DNA of 64,000 bases from Aphrophora alni (GCA_963513935.1 OY740777.1:15239092-15303091); one strand, 5' to 3'; shown: positions 24,912 through 37,179, counted from the first letter of the stretch. The notes: generated by a model from the sequence alone, not told the origin. Program-made: numbers and translations.

Positions 24912-25086
24912 ACTTACAATCTGGATGCACAGATAGGAGAATCATCAGCATGTGCTACTGCACTTATGTGCGGGGTAAAAGCTAATTTTGAAACACTGGG
25001 ATTAGATGGTGGTGGGAAGTTTGAAAATTGTTTTTCCTCTTTTTCTTCAAGGGTTGATTGCCTTATCAGTTGGGCACAGCAAGAAG
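24912..25086 (+). CDS. Alp: ALP exon b: catalytic serine loop
   Basis: Residues 79-136 plus one base of codon 137. It starts TYNLDAQ and then IGESSACATALMCGVKAN. Aligned with the family signature [IV]-x-D-S-[GAS]-[GASC]-[GAST]-[GA]-T, the phosphorylated Ser is residue 89. The preceding residue, Asp in nearly all family members, is Glu here (residue 88, codon GAA). The rest of the signature fits. The exon ends with DCLISWAQQE, the helix before the KATGIV strand. Splice sites are TTTTAG and GTATTT. The Glu could be genuine specialisation of this paralogue or a sequence error. Confidence 0.95.
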
Positions 25087-27295
25087 GTATTTATGTATTT
25101 AATAAAAACAGATCAATTTAACTAATAATACTCAAACATAACTTACCTTGAATAACAATATCATCATCCATCCCCTAACTTTCATCCCCCTCTTTTAGTA
25201 TACAATTTTAACGATTTCCCTGTATTTTTAACAATTTCCTTATTATCTTTTGTTTATTATTGTTTATACATATTGTAAATACTGATTTATAAATTAAACA
25301 AAACTGAGATGACTGCAAAAACAATAAAAAAAAAGAAAAGGATATATCTGCTGAAACTGTAATAATCAAAACAGATATTAAAAAAAATAATTTTAAAAAA
25401 TGGATATATCTGCAAAAAAAAAGGATATATCTACAAAAACGTAACATAAATTTTTTTTTTAGCTATCAGATAACTTTCCCTTACTAACTATATCTACGAA
25501 AGGAGAAATCGATTACACATCACGAATTTCTATTTCATGTATTGAAAACTCTCGTTATCAATTTTCACAGCTACCAACATAAAAAGTAATATCATTTATA
25601 AGTTCGAAGTGTCAATACCACCAACATCAATTCACTCCCCCATTTCTGTGAATTCCCAAAAGTGCATTGCTTATTCGTAGTCATCAATCCTCTTTCTGGA
25701 AATGAATGCAAATTATATTCAACCCTTTCAGATTTGTTTACCATTTCCTTTAATCGATATTGATTCAAGTCATATCGTCCCAGAAAAGGTTTAAAAGTTA
25801 CCCTAGGTGTCAAAACTTCGAAATCTCACTGAAATTTATTTAACATCATTATTTATGTTTAAAATACTACACAATATGGTAAATATAATAATATTTAACA
25901 TACAAATCCTGTGTGTTATATTACATATTATAATACCTGTACCTCAAAACCAGGCTAACGTAAGTTGCACTATGCCAATTTTTCTAGAGCGCATAACTGT
26001 AAAATATGAACTCTATGTCTGTCTCCAGACCCTTGTTCTCTTCGCTTCCTTTTGAGATCGACAGTTTAAAAAGTATCATCTGTGGAATTAGTCATGTAAT
26101 ATAACTTTCTAAAACCTTGACGAAGCTGTCATCACACTGCAAAATATATAAATCCAAATTCACCATTTTAGTATAAAATTTTCCTTGGGAGGCTCCTGGA
26201 CCTTAAAACCATACCGCCTAGTTTTTGGCTCTACCCTCTAAAACAACCCGGTTAACCCACATTCCTGGCAATTATGCACCCCCTCCCCCCGATTAGGTCC
26301 TGGATCCGCCATTGGTCTTAAGCTACACATACTCGTTGTTGTCTGTGCTTACTGATAATGGGGGGTCTGAGGGGGCTTACTTAGTACTGCTTATTATTAG
26401 CCTAACCTGGGGTGCTTTTAAAAAGATACAGGCAGTTAAAACATAGTAAACTCGAACACTTACCCACAAATTTAACTTTAAAATCTTGTGTAGGCGAGAT
26501 CAGCGAGATCTGGTCCTCAGCTTGTCGTTCAAACAAGATGTATTTCTCACTATGTCTCCAAAACCTGATGGTTTATGAGTTATCATTTAAAAAATATTAA
26601 AATGTCGCCCTTGGGACTTTACCGACTTATTTTCAATTTTTGTGTGAAATGTGAATATTAATGTAAATAATCCCAAGAAAAAAAAAATTAAAAAGGCAAA
26701 TATCAAAGTAAATATTTTTCCATTGAATAGTTTTAATTTTTTTAGCACTTCTGTTGTTTGATTGGGTGTAAGTTTGTGCAATGATTTTGTACAATTTATA
26801 TTCTTTGAGCTTTCTCTGTTTCGTTTCTTTTAATTCGTCATTTCTCAATAATTACCTCTCTACAAAGCGGATCCCTCACAAGTCTTTAAATCAATACCGG
26901 ATTATGGACAAAAATTGCGTTCAAGAAACATGTATAAAATTGAAGGTAAAGAAACCCAATTCCACTGCCAAATGTTTGTTTTTGTTTAAATACATCTTTG
27001 GGCTACAAATAAAATTTGGTTTTAAATGGTGCATATGATAATTAGTTAGTGAAAATGTATGTCCACAATCCATTTGAAGCAGTGATTTGTGTTATGCAAT
27101 TATTGCAATTATAAAAGATTATAATTACACTTCTTTTGAATATGACGTAGCAATTATATCTAATTGTAATGAATGGAATACTCTTATCTCAACCACTTTT
27201 ACTAAAGTAAACAAAGAATTGCAACACTTACGGAAAAGTTTTTAAAATTTATTTTTTTGAAAATGCCAAAAATATATAAAACAAAGAAACAACTC

Positions 27296-27640
27296 TTTGG
27301 TGAATAAACATAGCGATCTAAATTCAATGTTGGTGGAACAAGCCATTACTAAATGTTTATAGCAAAGGAGGGGTTAAGCAATTTACCGAAAAGTAGAATT
27401 GTTTTTTTTTTCCGCAGTACCTCTCGTCTCGGCAATATGTTCCTAATGAATTTCTTTATAGTGCCGTCGGGCATTCCCATAAATGTATTTTGTTTTTAAA
27501 ACATTGCGTAGCACAATTTTACGACGACATTTTGTCGCGTGTTTTATACAAAAGTTACGCCAAAGTGTCGCTTATATTATTTTGTCCACGTGGTAAATCA
27601 TTTCACTCACGAAAGCTGTTTTCTAAAGCGTGACAATGAC
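27296..27640 (+). repeat. Left terminal inverted repeat of a 2.7-kb element
   Basis: Matches 29695-30045 in reverse complement. Blocks are GTGAATAAACATA, GATCTAAATTCAATGTTGGT, AAATGTTTATAGCAAAGGAG, GGTTAAGCAATTTAC, GTAGAATTG, CTCGTCTCGGCAATATGTT, ATTGCGTAGCACA and GACATTT. The match is tight over the outer 260 bp and patchier inside to AAATCATTTCACTCA. It looks like the terminal repeat of a non-autonomous DNA element; no transposase frame lies between the arms. Confidence 0.85.
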
Positions 27641-29694
27641 AATTTGTTGTGACTTATATAAAATATTCGAGCAAAATGTAATTTATTTCTGTAAAAGTGA
27701 GATTCAGTATTTCAAAATGTGTAGTCTGTACTCATAAAAACACAAAGAAGAACCTTAAACGATGCAAAAACATTGGACAACTTTTACACTCACTCTTCAC
27801 GAAAACCAACCAAACTATTCGTTACCTCATGTTAGTTCGGTCTTTATCTAGTCAAAATCTAAATATAAACAATTAACCTCGTTTTTTAAAGAAAAAAGTT
27901 AATATAATATAGGGTCTAATATTGTTTACTTGTCTTATAAACATGTCCTCAATGTAAGTTGTAATTAATGACATTGGTACAGGTTTATTTAAGTTTTATT
28001 GATATTATACGAGACTCATAATATTATTAGTGATTGTGCACATGTTTCTCAAATATTACTTCTTAAACTTATCTGAAATTTAAACAAAATCTAGATTGCC
28101 CTCTTTTAAGGACATCCACTTTTTTGAGAAAAACAACGTTTTTAGTTTTGTCTTTTGGGGCTACTCTTGATCAAAATTGTTAGACACTATTTTTAGAAAA
28201 TTGTAATTTTGCGTTTCTTTCCTATTGCATCTAATCTCTTAATTTTGAACTATTGAATACAAATGGACATCCCGTCCGTCCATCTTTACCTTTATTAATG
28301 TCATCTTTAGGTAAACAAGAAACAGAAATTAATAAGAAAATAAATTCTATATAATAAAAGTAGTGTGCAGAATACTATTGAAATTTAGAAAAAAAACTAA
28401 TTTTAAATGACAAAAAACCAGTGCTTCCAAACAATTTTTTTTGTTTTTTATCTCGTATTTTTTAAATTAAAATTTCTAATCTAAAGCAAACTGGATATGC
28501 TTATTAAATAATTGTTTATTACTGTCACTTACTGCCAACAATCCTTTTGTACTTCTCTTCAAATTGAATTCTTATTACACAACACGTGTTTTAGACCATG
28601 TTCGCCCATCTTTAGGTAATAAAAACACCCAATTGAAAGTAGTCAACATGAAAACCAAACCACATACTGTTGTATTCGTATACACTCGCGCAAAATTAAT
28701 AATGTTTACAATTCTATTATGTCTCTCTGCAGGTGTTGTATAGTGCATTCCTTTTCAGCTGAATTCAGCAATGTAATTAACTTTTTTATTTATTCATTGT
28801 TGGGGGTTGTATCAAACAGCTTTTTTTTGTAATTTATTTTAAGAGTCCAATTGGGTGCTCCATTCCATTTTTATAAATGTGATACTTTTCTACACGGTTC
28901 ATATAATTGCCTTTTTTAAATTTTTCAAATATTTGTATGTGTGATTACAACTTATAAAGTACTCCGCGTAAATGAATTGTCAAGTTCTTTTAATGTCTGG
29001 ATATGGTTCTTTATATCGCTTGTTGAAGGAGTGAGTTCAAGAGATCAATTTTACGTAGGATAGACAGAACGAATCCACACATTAAAACACCCTGAAAATT
29101 CCAATTTCGCAGAGCACTTGACGGCCTAAATGAATTTCCAATCTGTATATATTTGAATGTACCTCCACTCGTTACGCTCCAGTCCGTGACTCAACTCTGT
29201 TAAATCTCATAACTATACTAATACAACATTCACTTGCAAGTTTAGGTTTCGAATTTTGACAATAACTTAGCTATTAGATATTGTAAAGAGTTAGGTTTAA
29301 TACCAATACATACAGAATTAGAATCTACAAATTGTTGTTTAATTTACTGCTTTATAAGTTAAATAACACACTAGATATCAACAAAAAATTATCACCACTC
29401 TTACATTTTCAATTCGATTTTTTGAGGTTCATTAGAGTTCCACTATAAAGACGATATAGTTGCGTATGTTGAAGGTTCTTCGTTTTTGTGAATGCTATCA
29501 TCGTCACGTAAAGATGACAACGACAAATGTACGGTATTTCTAAAAACGATTTTACGGTTTACTAAAATTTGAAGATCAGTCAAAAACGTAGGTCGAAATT
29601 TTTGGTTTATTACCTAACTTACCAATGTATACTGTTAAAGTTTAATTAAATAAATTACTTCTCTATTTAAGGAATACTCTGTGTATAGCTTAAT

Positions 29695-30045
29695 TAAACA
29701 GCTTCCATACGCCTCGCTGAGTGAAATGATTTTTTAGGTTAGCTGTAAACAGGAATAATAAAATAAATATGTAATATTTTTCCCTAACCTTAAATAAAAC
29801 ACGTGTCGAAATGTCGCCGTACAACTGTGCTACGCAATGTTAAAACAAAATACATTTATAGGAATGTCCAATGACAATATAACGAATTCATTAGAAACAT
29901 ATTGCCGAGACGAGAAGTACTGTAGAAAAAACAATTCTACCTTTCTGTAAATTGCTTAACCCCTCCTTTGCTATAAACATTTAGTAATGGTATGTTCCAC
30001 CAACATTGAATTTAGATCGGTATGTTTATTCACGAAAGGAGATCC
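29695..30045 (-). repeat. Right terminal inverted repeat of a 2.7-kb element
   Basis: Partner of 27296-27640. The outer end reads GATCGGTATGTTTATTCAC. The interior (27641-29694) contains an R2 copy at 29155-29400 on the minus strand and otherwise AT-rich sequence. Confidence 0.85.
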
Positions 30046-31659
30046 GGTAATTGGATCCTTTTATATATTTTAGAGGGTCTCTCTAAAAAATACAAGGTTT
30101 AATATTTGTATCTTAAGTGTGGAAATTCAATGTTTACTTACGTTAAAATGTTACATCGCATATTTCGTAATTTGTGAGCGTAGCACTCGGTAAGAATAAG
30201 AACTAAAAGTTTCGTATTTAAAATGACAATGTGGCTTAAAATCCAGGTCGCTGTTTTCCAAATTTACCTATTTAGTTTTGAGGAGATTTCGCACCAAATT
30301 GGTGATTGCGAGAACCGATATATTGGCATAAATATGTAATCTATATTTACTAGTAGATTTGACATATGTTTTCACTTTAAATTTGTATAATTAGTTACAT
30401 AATTCCTGAATTAGTCTCATGAAAGCTGGCTTTAGGACAACTTGTGATTGTAGCGGATTTACCTGATACGTGTCGATCTTTATGTTATAATGTTGCCAGC
30501 TAATCTCTGAATTGGATAAATTTAAGATCAGAGGCACGTTGTACTTTAGGTCTCAATAATCAACACCGCTAGGCCCTTAATTCACCCTAAGTACCAACTT
30601 AGACAAGCGATATGATGCAACTTTCTTCTGAACTGATAACGCATTCGAAAATGCATTTATTTTGAGAAGGTTTTCTAGATGTGAAAAATAAACATTATTA
30701 CAGAATTTTGTTTTTGTTTTTCTAGAGACACAAATTAAAAATTTGGCTCAGCATAAATCAACAATGAAACTTTAAGTTTTTTCCACTTTTAATAATTATA
30801 TATTAGTAAATTGCATAAACAATAAATCGATTATTGGTACTCTTTTCCTATGAAAATATACATTATTAGTATTATTTATCTATGAAAAATTAAGAATTCC
30901 AAATTATATTACAATTACTTTAACAAGAATGCAAAATTGTAATCGTTCATTTCCAGCATTTTTTAAAAATATAAAACATTCAACGTTTCAATAATAAAAA
31001 AACCAATTCGTTATCTTGTAATAAACCCAGAATAATAAAGATAAAACCCCAACCTTACACTTTGAGCCTGAGACGGCAGAGTGTGATACAAGCGAAGCAA
31101 GTTGTAGACCTTATTTCCCCCCTCCCCTAAGACGGGTGTATGGTTTATTTGCACTCTTTTATTAACAACAATTTTTTGATGTTATTAGTAACAATCAGTT
31201 TTTGTTGGTTTTTAGTGATTTTAAAGATTAGTGAGTGATTCAGTTAAACATTAACATTTGTCGTAAAAAGATTTTGATAAAATTTTAAGTAATGAAAATG
31301 AAATTTATACTTTAAAATTTTAAAGTTTTACAAAAACCATTGTAACTCGGTACCGAGTGTGATAAGAGAAAGTGTGTACAAACCAACCACTACAAACTAA
31401 TAAGACGACTATGTAAATGGTTAAATTTCAATCTATGTTAATCTAGAAAGTTACTAGTGGGAAGTGGCGTCTCAAAACGAGGAACCTCAGTTTGCTAACG
31501 GAATTCCCGGGTTTAAATTATAAATTTAAAAAATACTTGTCCACTTACCCAGTATACAACGTATAGGTTATGTTTGGTATTCCCAAAAGATATCATTGCC
31601 GCCCATATCGTTGCAATTTTAGTTATCGTCTGTACTTAAGAACGATAAAATAGAATTTC

Positions 31660-32170
31660 AAGTGTCAAAATGGCGGCCATTTTAAACTGTTTTGTGGTCA
31701 TGTCTTGTGTTATTCAACTTATAACGCACTAAATTAGTTGCAGGTTTAAATTCTGCGTTTGTAAGTAACACTAATTCCACATTTCCATAACGACAAATAG
31801 CAAAGCTATTTTCAAAAATATAATTTCGAATCTTGAACTCCAAAGAAAATATGATTAGTTACGAGGTGCAGTATGGTCTAGTCACCTACACAATCAAAAC
31901 GAATAGATAAGTTTTAATGTCCACGTCTATGAAGCCCGGCGGGCTAAACTGACCTCAAAAAAGTAGTGATTACATAATTACGAGGACCAGAAAACTTGTG
32001 AAATAAATGTTTTAAACAATCATCCCTTACTGGATAGAATAACCCCTTCATCACCAATACAATCCTAAAATACCACCACTCAAAAAACAACTTTTAAGCA
32101 TGATATTTAAATATCTGATTGTGTTTCTTGTATTATAAGGTTAGGTAAGTACCATGATGACGTTCTTCAA
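31660..32170 (+). repeat. Dispersed repeat family R2, copy (+)
   Basis: Begins with AAAATGGCGGCCATTTTAAA, then GTTATTCAACTTATAACGCA, a degenerate version of the GACACGAGCGAAG block, CATCACCAATACAATC and GGTTAGGTAAGTACCATGATG. Confidence 0.55.
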
Positions 32171-33027
32171 ATTGTTATTATCTTGATGATGAACAATCAC
32201 CCGAAACTTGAGTATAAGGTGAGGAGAACGAGATCATTTTTTTTTAATATTAAAATTGTATTTACTTATCAACATTGCAAAATTAGTTAGGAGAGCAGGA
32301 TTTACTTTCCATCCTGTACAAATACAACGTTGATTGTTGAGTATCACGGAAGAGCTGATAAAATACATAGAGTATCATGTATCGACCTGTTATTGAATAT
32401 AATGCCCAGCTTTGATGTATTTGATGCAGAGAGGAACATATGTGTACAGTTGTTATTAAAGTACAAAGCTAACTAGTATCGATAGACACTCGAAGCGAGT
32501 TAATTATTCAATATCATTCCACTTCATGTAAAACGGATCGATGTGTGAAAATATTTTATGGGTAGAGAAATTGAAGGTATAGAGAAATCTCATATCGATA
32601 GTGTTTATTATTAAATTTACGTTTTCTGGGTATACTATGTTGCATGGGAATAGCTAGAGGTAAGGGTTTTAGATCTCAAAATGGGCGAGGGTTTATATTA
32701 GCAACACATTACAAAATGTAAAACTTACCCTTAGGATTAAAATGTAAACATTTCAAAGAAACATAACTAATTATCCGACATTTTTAGAGAGATGACGACC
32801 AATATCCTCCCCCCTCCCCACCTCAGAGAATACACTTACGCAAAATATGATCAAAATTGTTATAACCATTTACAATAAATTGCATTTTTGGGTTTTTTCT
32901 TATGACAACAATCCCAAAATGTTTAGTCTCTAAGTAATCAATATGAGACATAAATTTATTTTACATTAATCCAATTTATATTCAAACTATTTCATTCGTA
33001 ATTCTAAAACTGTTTTTTTTTCTTTAG

Positions 33028-33206
33028 GAAAAGCTACAGGAATAGTGAGTAATACAAGAATCAGTCACGCAACACCGGCAGCGCTGTTTGCTCATGCTGC
33101 CAGTAGGTATTGGGAAGACGATGCTAAAGTGCCACCAAGCAGTAGGAAATCCTGTAAGGACATTACAAGACAACTAGTTGAAGATGACCCTGGGAAAAAT
33201 ATAAAT
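33028..33206 (+). CDS. Alp: ALP exon c: HATP motif and catalytic arginine
   Basis: Residues 137 (split) to 196. It reads KATGIVSNTRISHATPAALF and then AHAASRYWEDDAKVP. His150 and Thr152 of SHATP match the Mg/phosphate-side His153 and Ser155 of vertebrate ALP. Arg163 of ASRYWE matches the phosphate-binding Arg166. A cysteine in RKSCKDITRQL is family typical. The exon ends on a full codon at KNIN with donor GTAAGA; the acceptor is TTCTTTAG. It joins exon b in phase 1 to give the conserved Gly137. Confidence 0.95.
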
Positions 33207-33440
33207 GTAAGAAACGTTTAATTGTTCAATTTACTTCTATTGGAATTTCTTTAAATTTTCTGTGTCTTCTGTTACTACTTTATGTAGACCTAAGTAATGT
33301 TACCGTGTAAACTAAACGTTCTACTTTGTATGTCTTAATATATTAAATAAAGCGTCTTGTAAACCCATGTGTCTAGACGTGACATAATATAATAGACCAA
33401 GACGTAAGATTAAATAAAATTAACAGCTACGAAAGAAATT

Positions 33441-34027
33441 CTCCGAAACCACAATAAAACACTAACAACACAAAGTTTAGTTAGTTATGTTTATTCTACC
33501 TTATGTACAATTTAATATGACAGCTATGATAATCAGAGGCAGAATACCTCTATCTAAAAGAGTTAGTGTGTATTGTACTTCTGAATATGATAGCAGTACT
33601 ATTGAAATGTACATAAGGTAGAAGAAACATAACTAACTAGACTTTGTGTTGTTAGTGTTTTATTGTGGTTTTGATTCTTTGTATGTTTACTATGCAGTAT
33701 AATAAATATAAAATGATTTATTGAACTTAAACATTTGCAAAATTTCAGTGAAATATCTTCTCGTTATATTTACAATTGTTCATAAAATACATTATTTACG
33801 GTTTTTCAATAAATAATTTATTGATAAATTTGTATTTCTATTCATATGAAAGAAAACATTACATTAGTAAAGGATGGAGGAACCGCCTCGCAGCAGTAGT
33901 AATTGTAGTTATTAAGGTTAGTGTGTATTGTAACTCTGAAGATGATAGCAATGCTATTGAAATGTACATAAGGTAGAATAAACATAACTAGTCTTTGTGT
34001 TGTTAGTGTTTTATTGTGGTTTTGGGG
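33441..34027 (+). mobile_element. Retrozyme-like or non-autonomous Penelope-like element: tandem dimer with inverted 5' tail
   Basis: Segment 33561-33680 recurs at 33917-34035, giving a direct repeat with a 356-bp period: one full unit plus the start of a second. Each carries GTTAGTGTGTATTGTA, a hammerhead-like core, GAAATGTACATAAGGTAGAA and TGTTGTTAGTGTTTTATTGT. The left flank 33441-33560 is the same end in reverse complement. So the layout is inverted end, full unit, partial unit, like the inverted-tail layout of the Penelope-like element at 4254-5871. Animal retrozymes are short tandem units with one hammerhead each, which fits. A related copy lies inverted at 54361-54725. There is no coding capacity. 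Confidence 0.6.
33929..33976 (+). ncRNA. Hammerhead-like motif in intron-3 element
   Basis: Core CTGAAGA at 33936-33942; extra T at 33943; six-pair hairpin GATAGC (33944-33949)/GCTATT (33953-33958) with loop AAT; GAAA at 33959-33962. The palindrome ATGTACAT follows as stem III, then A as presumed cleavage base. TAACT before the core pairs with AGGTA after it at four of five positions. The upstream twin at 33581-33607 has CTGAATA, losing the essential G, but keeps the outer helix. Confidence 0.5.
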
Positions 34028-34309
34028 GATTTTCTTTCATTGTATATTCACCGCATTGATCTATTGATTGATATGAGCTACTGTACACTTGATCAAAACA
34101 CAAAGTGATGTACAGTGTGACTGAAAAGGATGTGAACGCTGTTTTATTCGTTAAGTACAAAAGTTACAAAAAAAACGTTTAAAGGTAACGCCCAAGGATA
34201 TTTTGAATTAACAATCACGGCAATGCAATTTTGTACTGTTGTTGCAGTGTGTTCTCTTTTATGAATACACTTAATATGTATACTAATTACAATTCTTGAT
34301 AATTTACAG

Positions 34310-34517
34310 GTCCTACTAGGAGGTGGTCGTCGACATTGGTTGCCTAAAGTAGCACGTGACCCGGAACTAACGACTGAAGAAGGTCGTAGACTTGATGGAC
34401 GAAACTTGATCGATGATTGGTTGCGAGACAAGAAAAGAAGAGGAATTAAAGCAGAATATGTTTGGAATAAATCACAGTTAAATGCCGTAAACTCTGCTAA
34501 AACCGATCATTTGCTTG
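34310..34517 (+). CDS. Alp: ALP exon d: GGGR motif and surface domain
   Basis: Residues 197-265 plus one base of codon 266. It begins VLLGGGRRHWLP, the conserved strand and turn. After that come DPELTTEEGRRLDGRNLI and DDWLRDKKRRG, then KAEYVWNKSQLNAV, which matches the family A-x-Y-V-x-N-x-x-x-L block. It ends DHLLG, joined to LFAYSHM in the next exon. The acceptor is ATTTACAG and the donor GTAAGT. No metal ligand falls in this exon; it forms part of the fold between the Arg166 and Glu311 equivalents. Confidence 0.95.
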
Positions 34518-34554
34518 GTAAGTGTAATGTCATTTCATTCAAGAACATAAGGTA

Positions 34555-34557
<3 letters not shown>

Positions 34558-34624
<67 letters not shown>

Positions 34625-34900
34625 TTTATGTATAAGACCTTTCGAGTGCCTAATGGTACGGGCGACGACCTATTGGAGGCCTGGAGTGCTTGAACTCAGG
34701 CATTCAAAAGGTCTGTTTTCATACACTAAAACGACCTTTTGTGCCCTCTGTATAAAGCGAAAACGTCGACGAACCTTTTGGATGCCTAGAGTGCCTGGTG
34801 TGAAATGTACGGGAGACGATATTTTGAAGGCTTATATACGATCAGTTACAAATGCCACCTATTGAAGTCTTACACGATCAGTTACAAAAGTAACCTTTTA
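34558..34900 (+). repeat. (AT)n microsatellite plus R3 repeat segment
   Basis: (AT)n fills about 34558-34620. It is followed by TAAGACCTTTCGAGTGCCTA, CAGGCATTCAAAAGGTC, ACGACCTTTTG, AACCTTTTGGATGCCTAGAG and similar variants of a CCTTTTGAGTGCCT motif. The same AT tract plus motif occurs in reverse at 49785-50142. The open frames 34340-34693 and 34653-34865 run from the ALP exon into this repeat and are not separate genes. Confidence 0.75.
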
Positions 34901-35454
34901 AAGGCTTTAGTTGACGCCTGTTCCTGTTAATTTCTATTTTCTGACGCCTGTTATCACCATGGTATAAGTCATCGTGTTTTAGAGACCTTTTGAAGACCTG
35001 CTATTATTTTAAATAGAACCTTTTGAAGACCTTATGCTCTCCAATAAACTTAATTTTGACATTACTTTGTCTGAAACATTATTTGAGTAAAATTTTGCGT
35101 CACATAACAATATTGTATAGTTTTAATACAAAAAAAAAATCGATTTAAAATTTTTCTCATATCACTTACTTTCTTTCATTAATACCATTGTTTGTCAAAT
35201 ACTAATGAAGTAACTATTTATTTTAAATATAACTAGAGGGTACATAATCCTCTGTTCGCGGTACAACTCCCGTTCAGCCATTCGTTGTCCTCGTTTTCAT
35301 AATATAGTTAACAGAATGTTAAAATATGTTACACATTATTAATCAGAAGACGAAGATAGTTACATTTATTTCTCCAAACAAGTAGGCTACGGTATTTATT
35401 TTTTCAAGTTTATAAATAAAACTATATTTTAACTAGTTACCATTTTACTTTCAC

Positions 35455-35704
35455 ACTATACTATAGTATGGAGAAAGTATAGTGTTCGCAAAAAAAAATC
35501 GATGATGAGATTTTTGTGGATATACCCGTTTTGGGACCCCCTGAGTCCAAAAAAGTGGTTTTTACAAAATATCTGTCTGTATGTCTGTATGTATAAAAAG
35601 CTAGAGAGAAAAATATTCGATCGATTTCAAACAAATATGCACCAAGCATGTCAAATAGGCATGCTTTATTTTTGTTTAAATTTGTTTAACAACAAAACAC
35701 ACGT
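35455..35704 (+). repeat. Unclassified repeat-like segment
   Basis: ATGGAGAAAGTATAGTGTTC, GGGACCCCCTGAGTCC, GTGGTTTTTACAAAATATCT and CTGTCTGTATGTCTG have the look of a common insect repeat, and weak relatives with GTCTGTCTGTCTG appear near 41600. No boundaries found. Confidence 0.35.
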
Positions 35705-35890
35705 CATAGTACTTTTCCCAGCCCTAAAATGTATGTTGTACTGTACAGTCCTAATTGTAGTTATGCGATTTATTAAGCAGAAAAGTGTCTTAAATTAATT
35801 CAGCAGCCTAAACAGTTACTTTTGGTAGTGTTTAACAACAAAACACATGTCATAGAACTTTTCCCAGCCCTAAAATGTATGTTATACTGT
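35705..35890 (+). repeat. ~145-bp tandem unit, left of LINE (full unit plus 40 bp)
   Basis: A full unit, CATAGTACTTTTCCCAGCC to AACAACAAAACACATGT, occupies 35705-35850. A second begins at 35851 and is cut after 40 bp by the LINE. It resumes from its first base at 40896, so those 40 bp are present on both sides of the insertion. Confidence 0.85.
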
Positions 35891-36220
35891 AAATATATGT
35901 TAAGTGTACTGTTTAATTTGTGTGTGTGTGTGTGTGTGTAAATAGTGTGCGTGTCTACGATGAGACAGCGAGTTTGGTCCCGCCTGTTTAAGTAGCCTAT
36001 GTATAGTCCACTACAAAAACATGTATTAAGTATCAAAGTTTATTAATATTTCACTACAATTATTATTATTGCATTTTATAGTGTGAAGCATAAATATTTA
36101 CGTTATTGAAGAACGTTAGTTTCCGTTAACGTTTCGTTCTGCAGGTTAGTGATAGACCTCTCACCTGTGTATTATGTTCATTTTTCGTATTTTGCGGAAT
36201 TTGAGAAATTTTTCGGGCCT

Positions 36221-37128
36221 ATGAATGACTCAACGATTGACAAATATTTTTCCCCAAAAAATCCGAAAGGTTTAAAACGTTTCAGGGCGTACAGTTTGCC
36301 AGAATTTTCGGAAGACGCAAGTGTTTCGTTAGGAATGTCGGAAACTCATTGTGACAAGATGGATAATGCAAAGGTAGGTGACACGACGCATGGACAGCTA
36401 ATGACTGGGTTGAGTAACTTGCTAGATACAAAATTATCAACATTGGCTACTAAAAAAGACCTCTTAATTGTGTCTTCTGAGGTGAGAAGTCTGACGGAAG
36501 AGAACAAAGTTTTGAAAGCAAAGATAGACTGTATTAAGAAACAAGAACAGGTTATTATGGATAAGCTTAATGATTTAGAAGGTAGATCTAGACGTAACAA
36601 TTTAATTTTTGTAGGTCTTAAATGGAATGGTCAGACAGACTTTAAAGCCCTTGTGAAACAATTCTGTGTGGAAGTGTTAAAGTGTAATGGCGGTTTGTGG
36701 GTCAATAGAGCGCAACCATTAGGAGCAAAGGGCAGAGCAATTATTGCCCAGTTCCCTTCAGATGACGATATTGGGTGGATCATGTCCAATGTAAATAAGT
36801 TAAAGGGAACATCTTATGTCGTACATCGGGATTACACACAGGATGTAAGATTAAAGCGAGCCTACCTTGCTGCAGTCTGACGGGAGATAGAAAAAGAGTT
36901 GGGAAGACGTCGTATGCCGTTAGTTTTTGACCACATTGAATAGAATGTGTCAAATTCACCTGGAAGGACAACACACTGATGGCCGGCCGAACGGATGGAA
37001 TAGTGAAGCTGAAGGATCTATTCAACTACGATTTCTCATCTCGCATAGCGGAGTTGAGAAAGGACGGTCCAGGGAAGCTGCAACCAGGACGGACAGACGA
37101 GAATGGAGTGAAGACAACATCTTCTTAG
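36221..37128 (+). pseudogene. LINE ORF1 (coiled coil plus RRM-like nucleic-acid chaperone), broken
   Basis: I prefer the ATG at 36221 (MNDSTIDKYFSPK); the longer frame from 36149 lacks an ATG start. A coiled coil (KKDLLIVSSEVRSLTEENK) leads into LEGRSRRNNLIFVGL, the typical start of the LINE ORF1 RNA-binding domain, and then RAQPLGAKGRAIIAQFPSD. A TGA at 36878-36880 interrupts the C-terminal domain. The same frame resumes as REIEKELGRRRMPLVF up to another stop near 36940, and a shifted frame carries the end (FTWKDNTLMAGRTDG) to a TAG at about 37128. The protein would package LINE RNA. Confidence 0.8.
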
Positions 37129-37179
37129 GGACTAAACACCAATTTCTCAGGACAATGTTCTCAAACAGCTCATAAGGAG

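Larger units (their letters stand above)
25087..33027 (+). other. ALP intron 2 of the visible set (7.9 kb), repeat-filled
   Basis: Opens GTATTT and closes TTCTTTAG. It holds repeated GGATATATCTGC motifs (25340-25435), an inverted-repeat element (27296-30045) with an R2 copy inside, and another R2 copy (31660-32170). No coding exon was found; open frames at 25592-27038 on both strands match nothing. Confidence 0.8.
33207..34309 (+). other. ALP intron 3 of the visible set (1.1 kb)
   Basis: Opens GTAAGA and closes ATTTACAG. Over half is the hammerhead-bearing element at 33441-34027. Confidence 0.85.

Noticed and set aside
34340..34865. Open frames starting in ALP exon d and running through (AT)n
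   Set aside because: Splice donor GTAAGT at 34518 ends the exon; the rest is intronic repeat.
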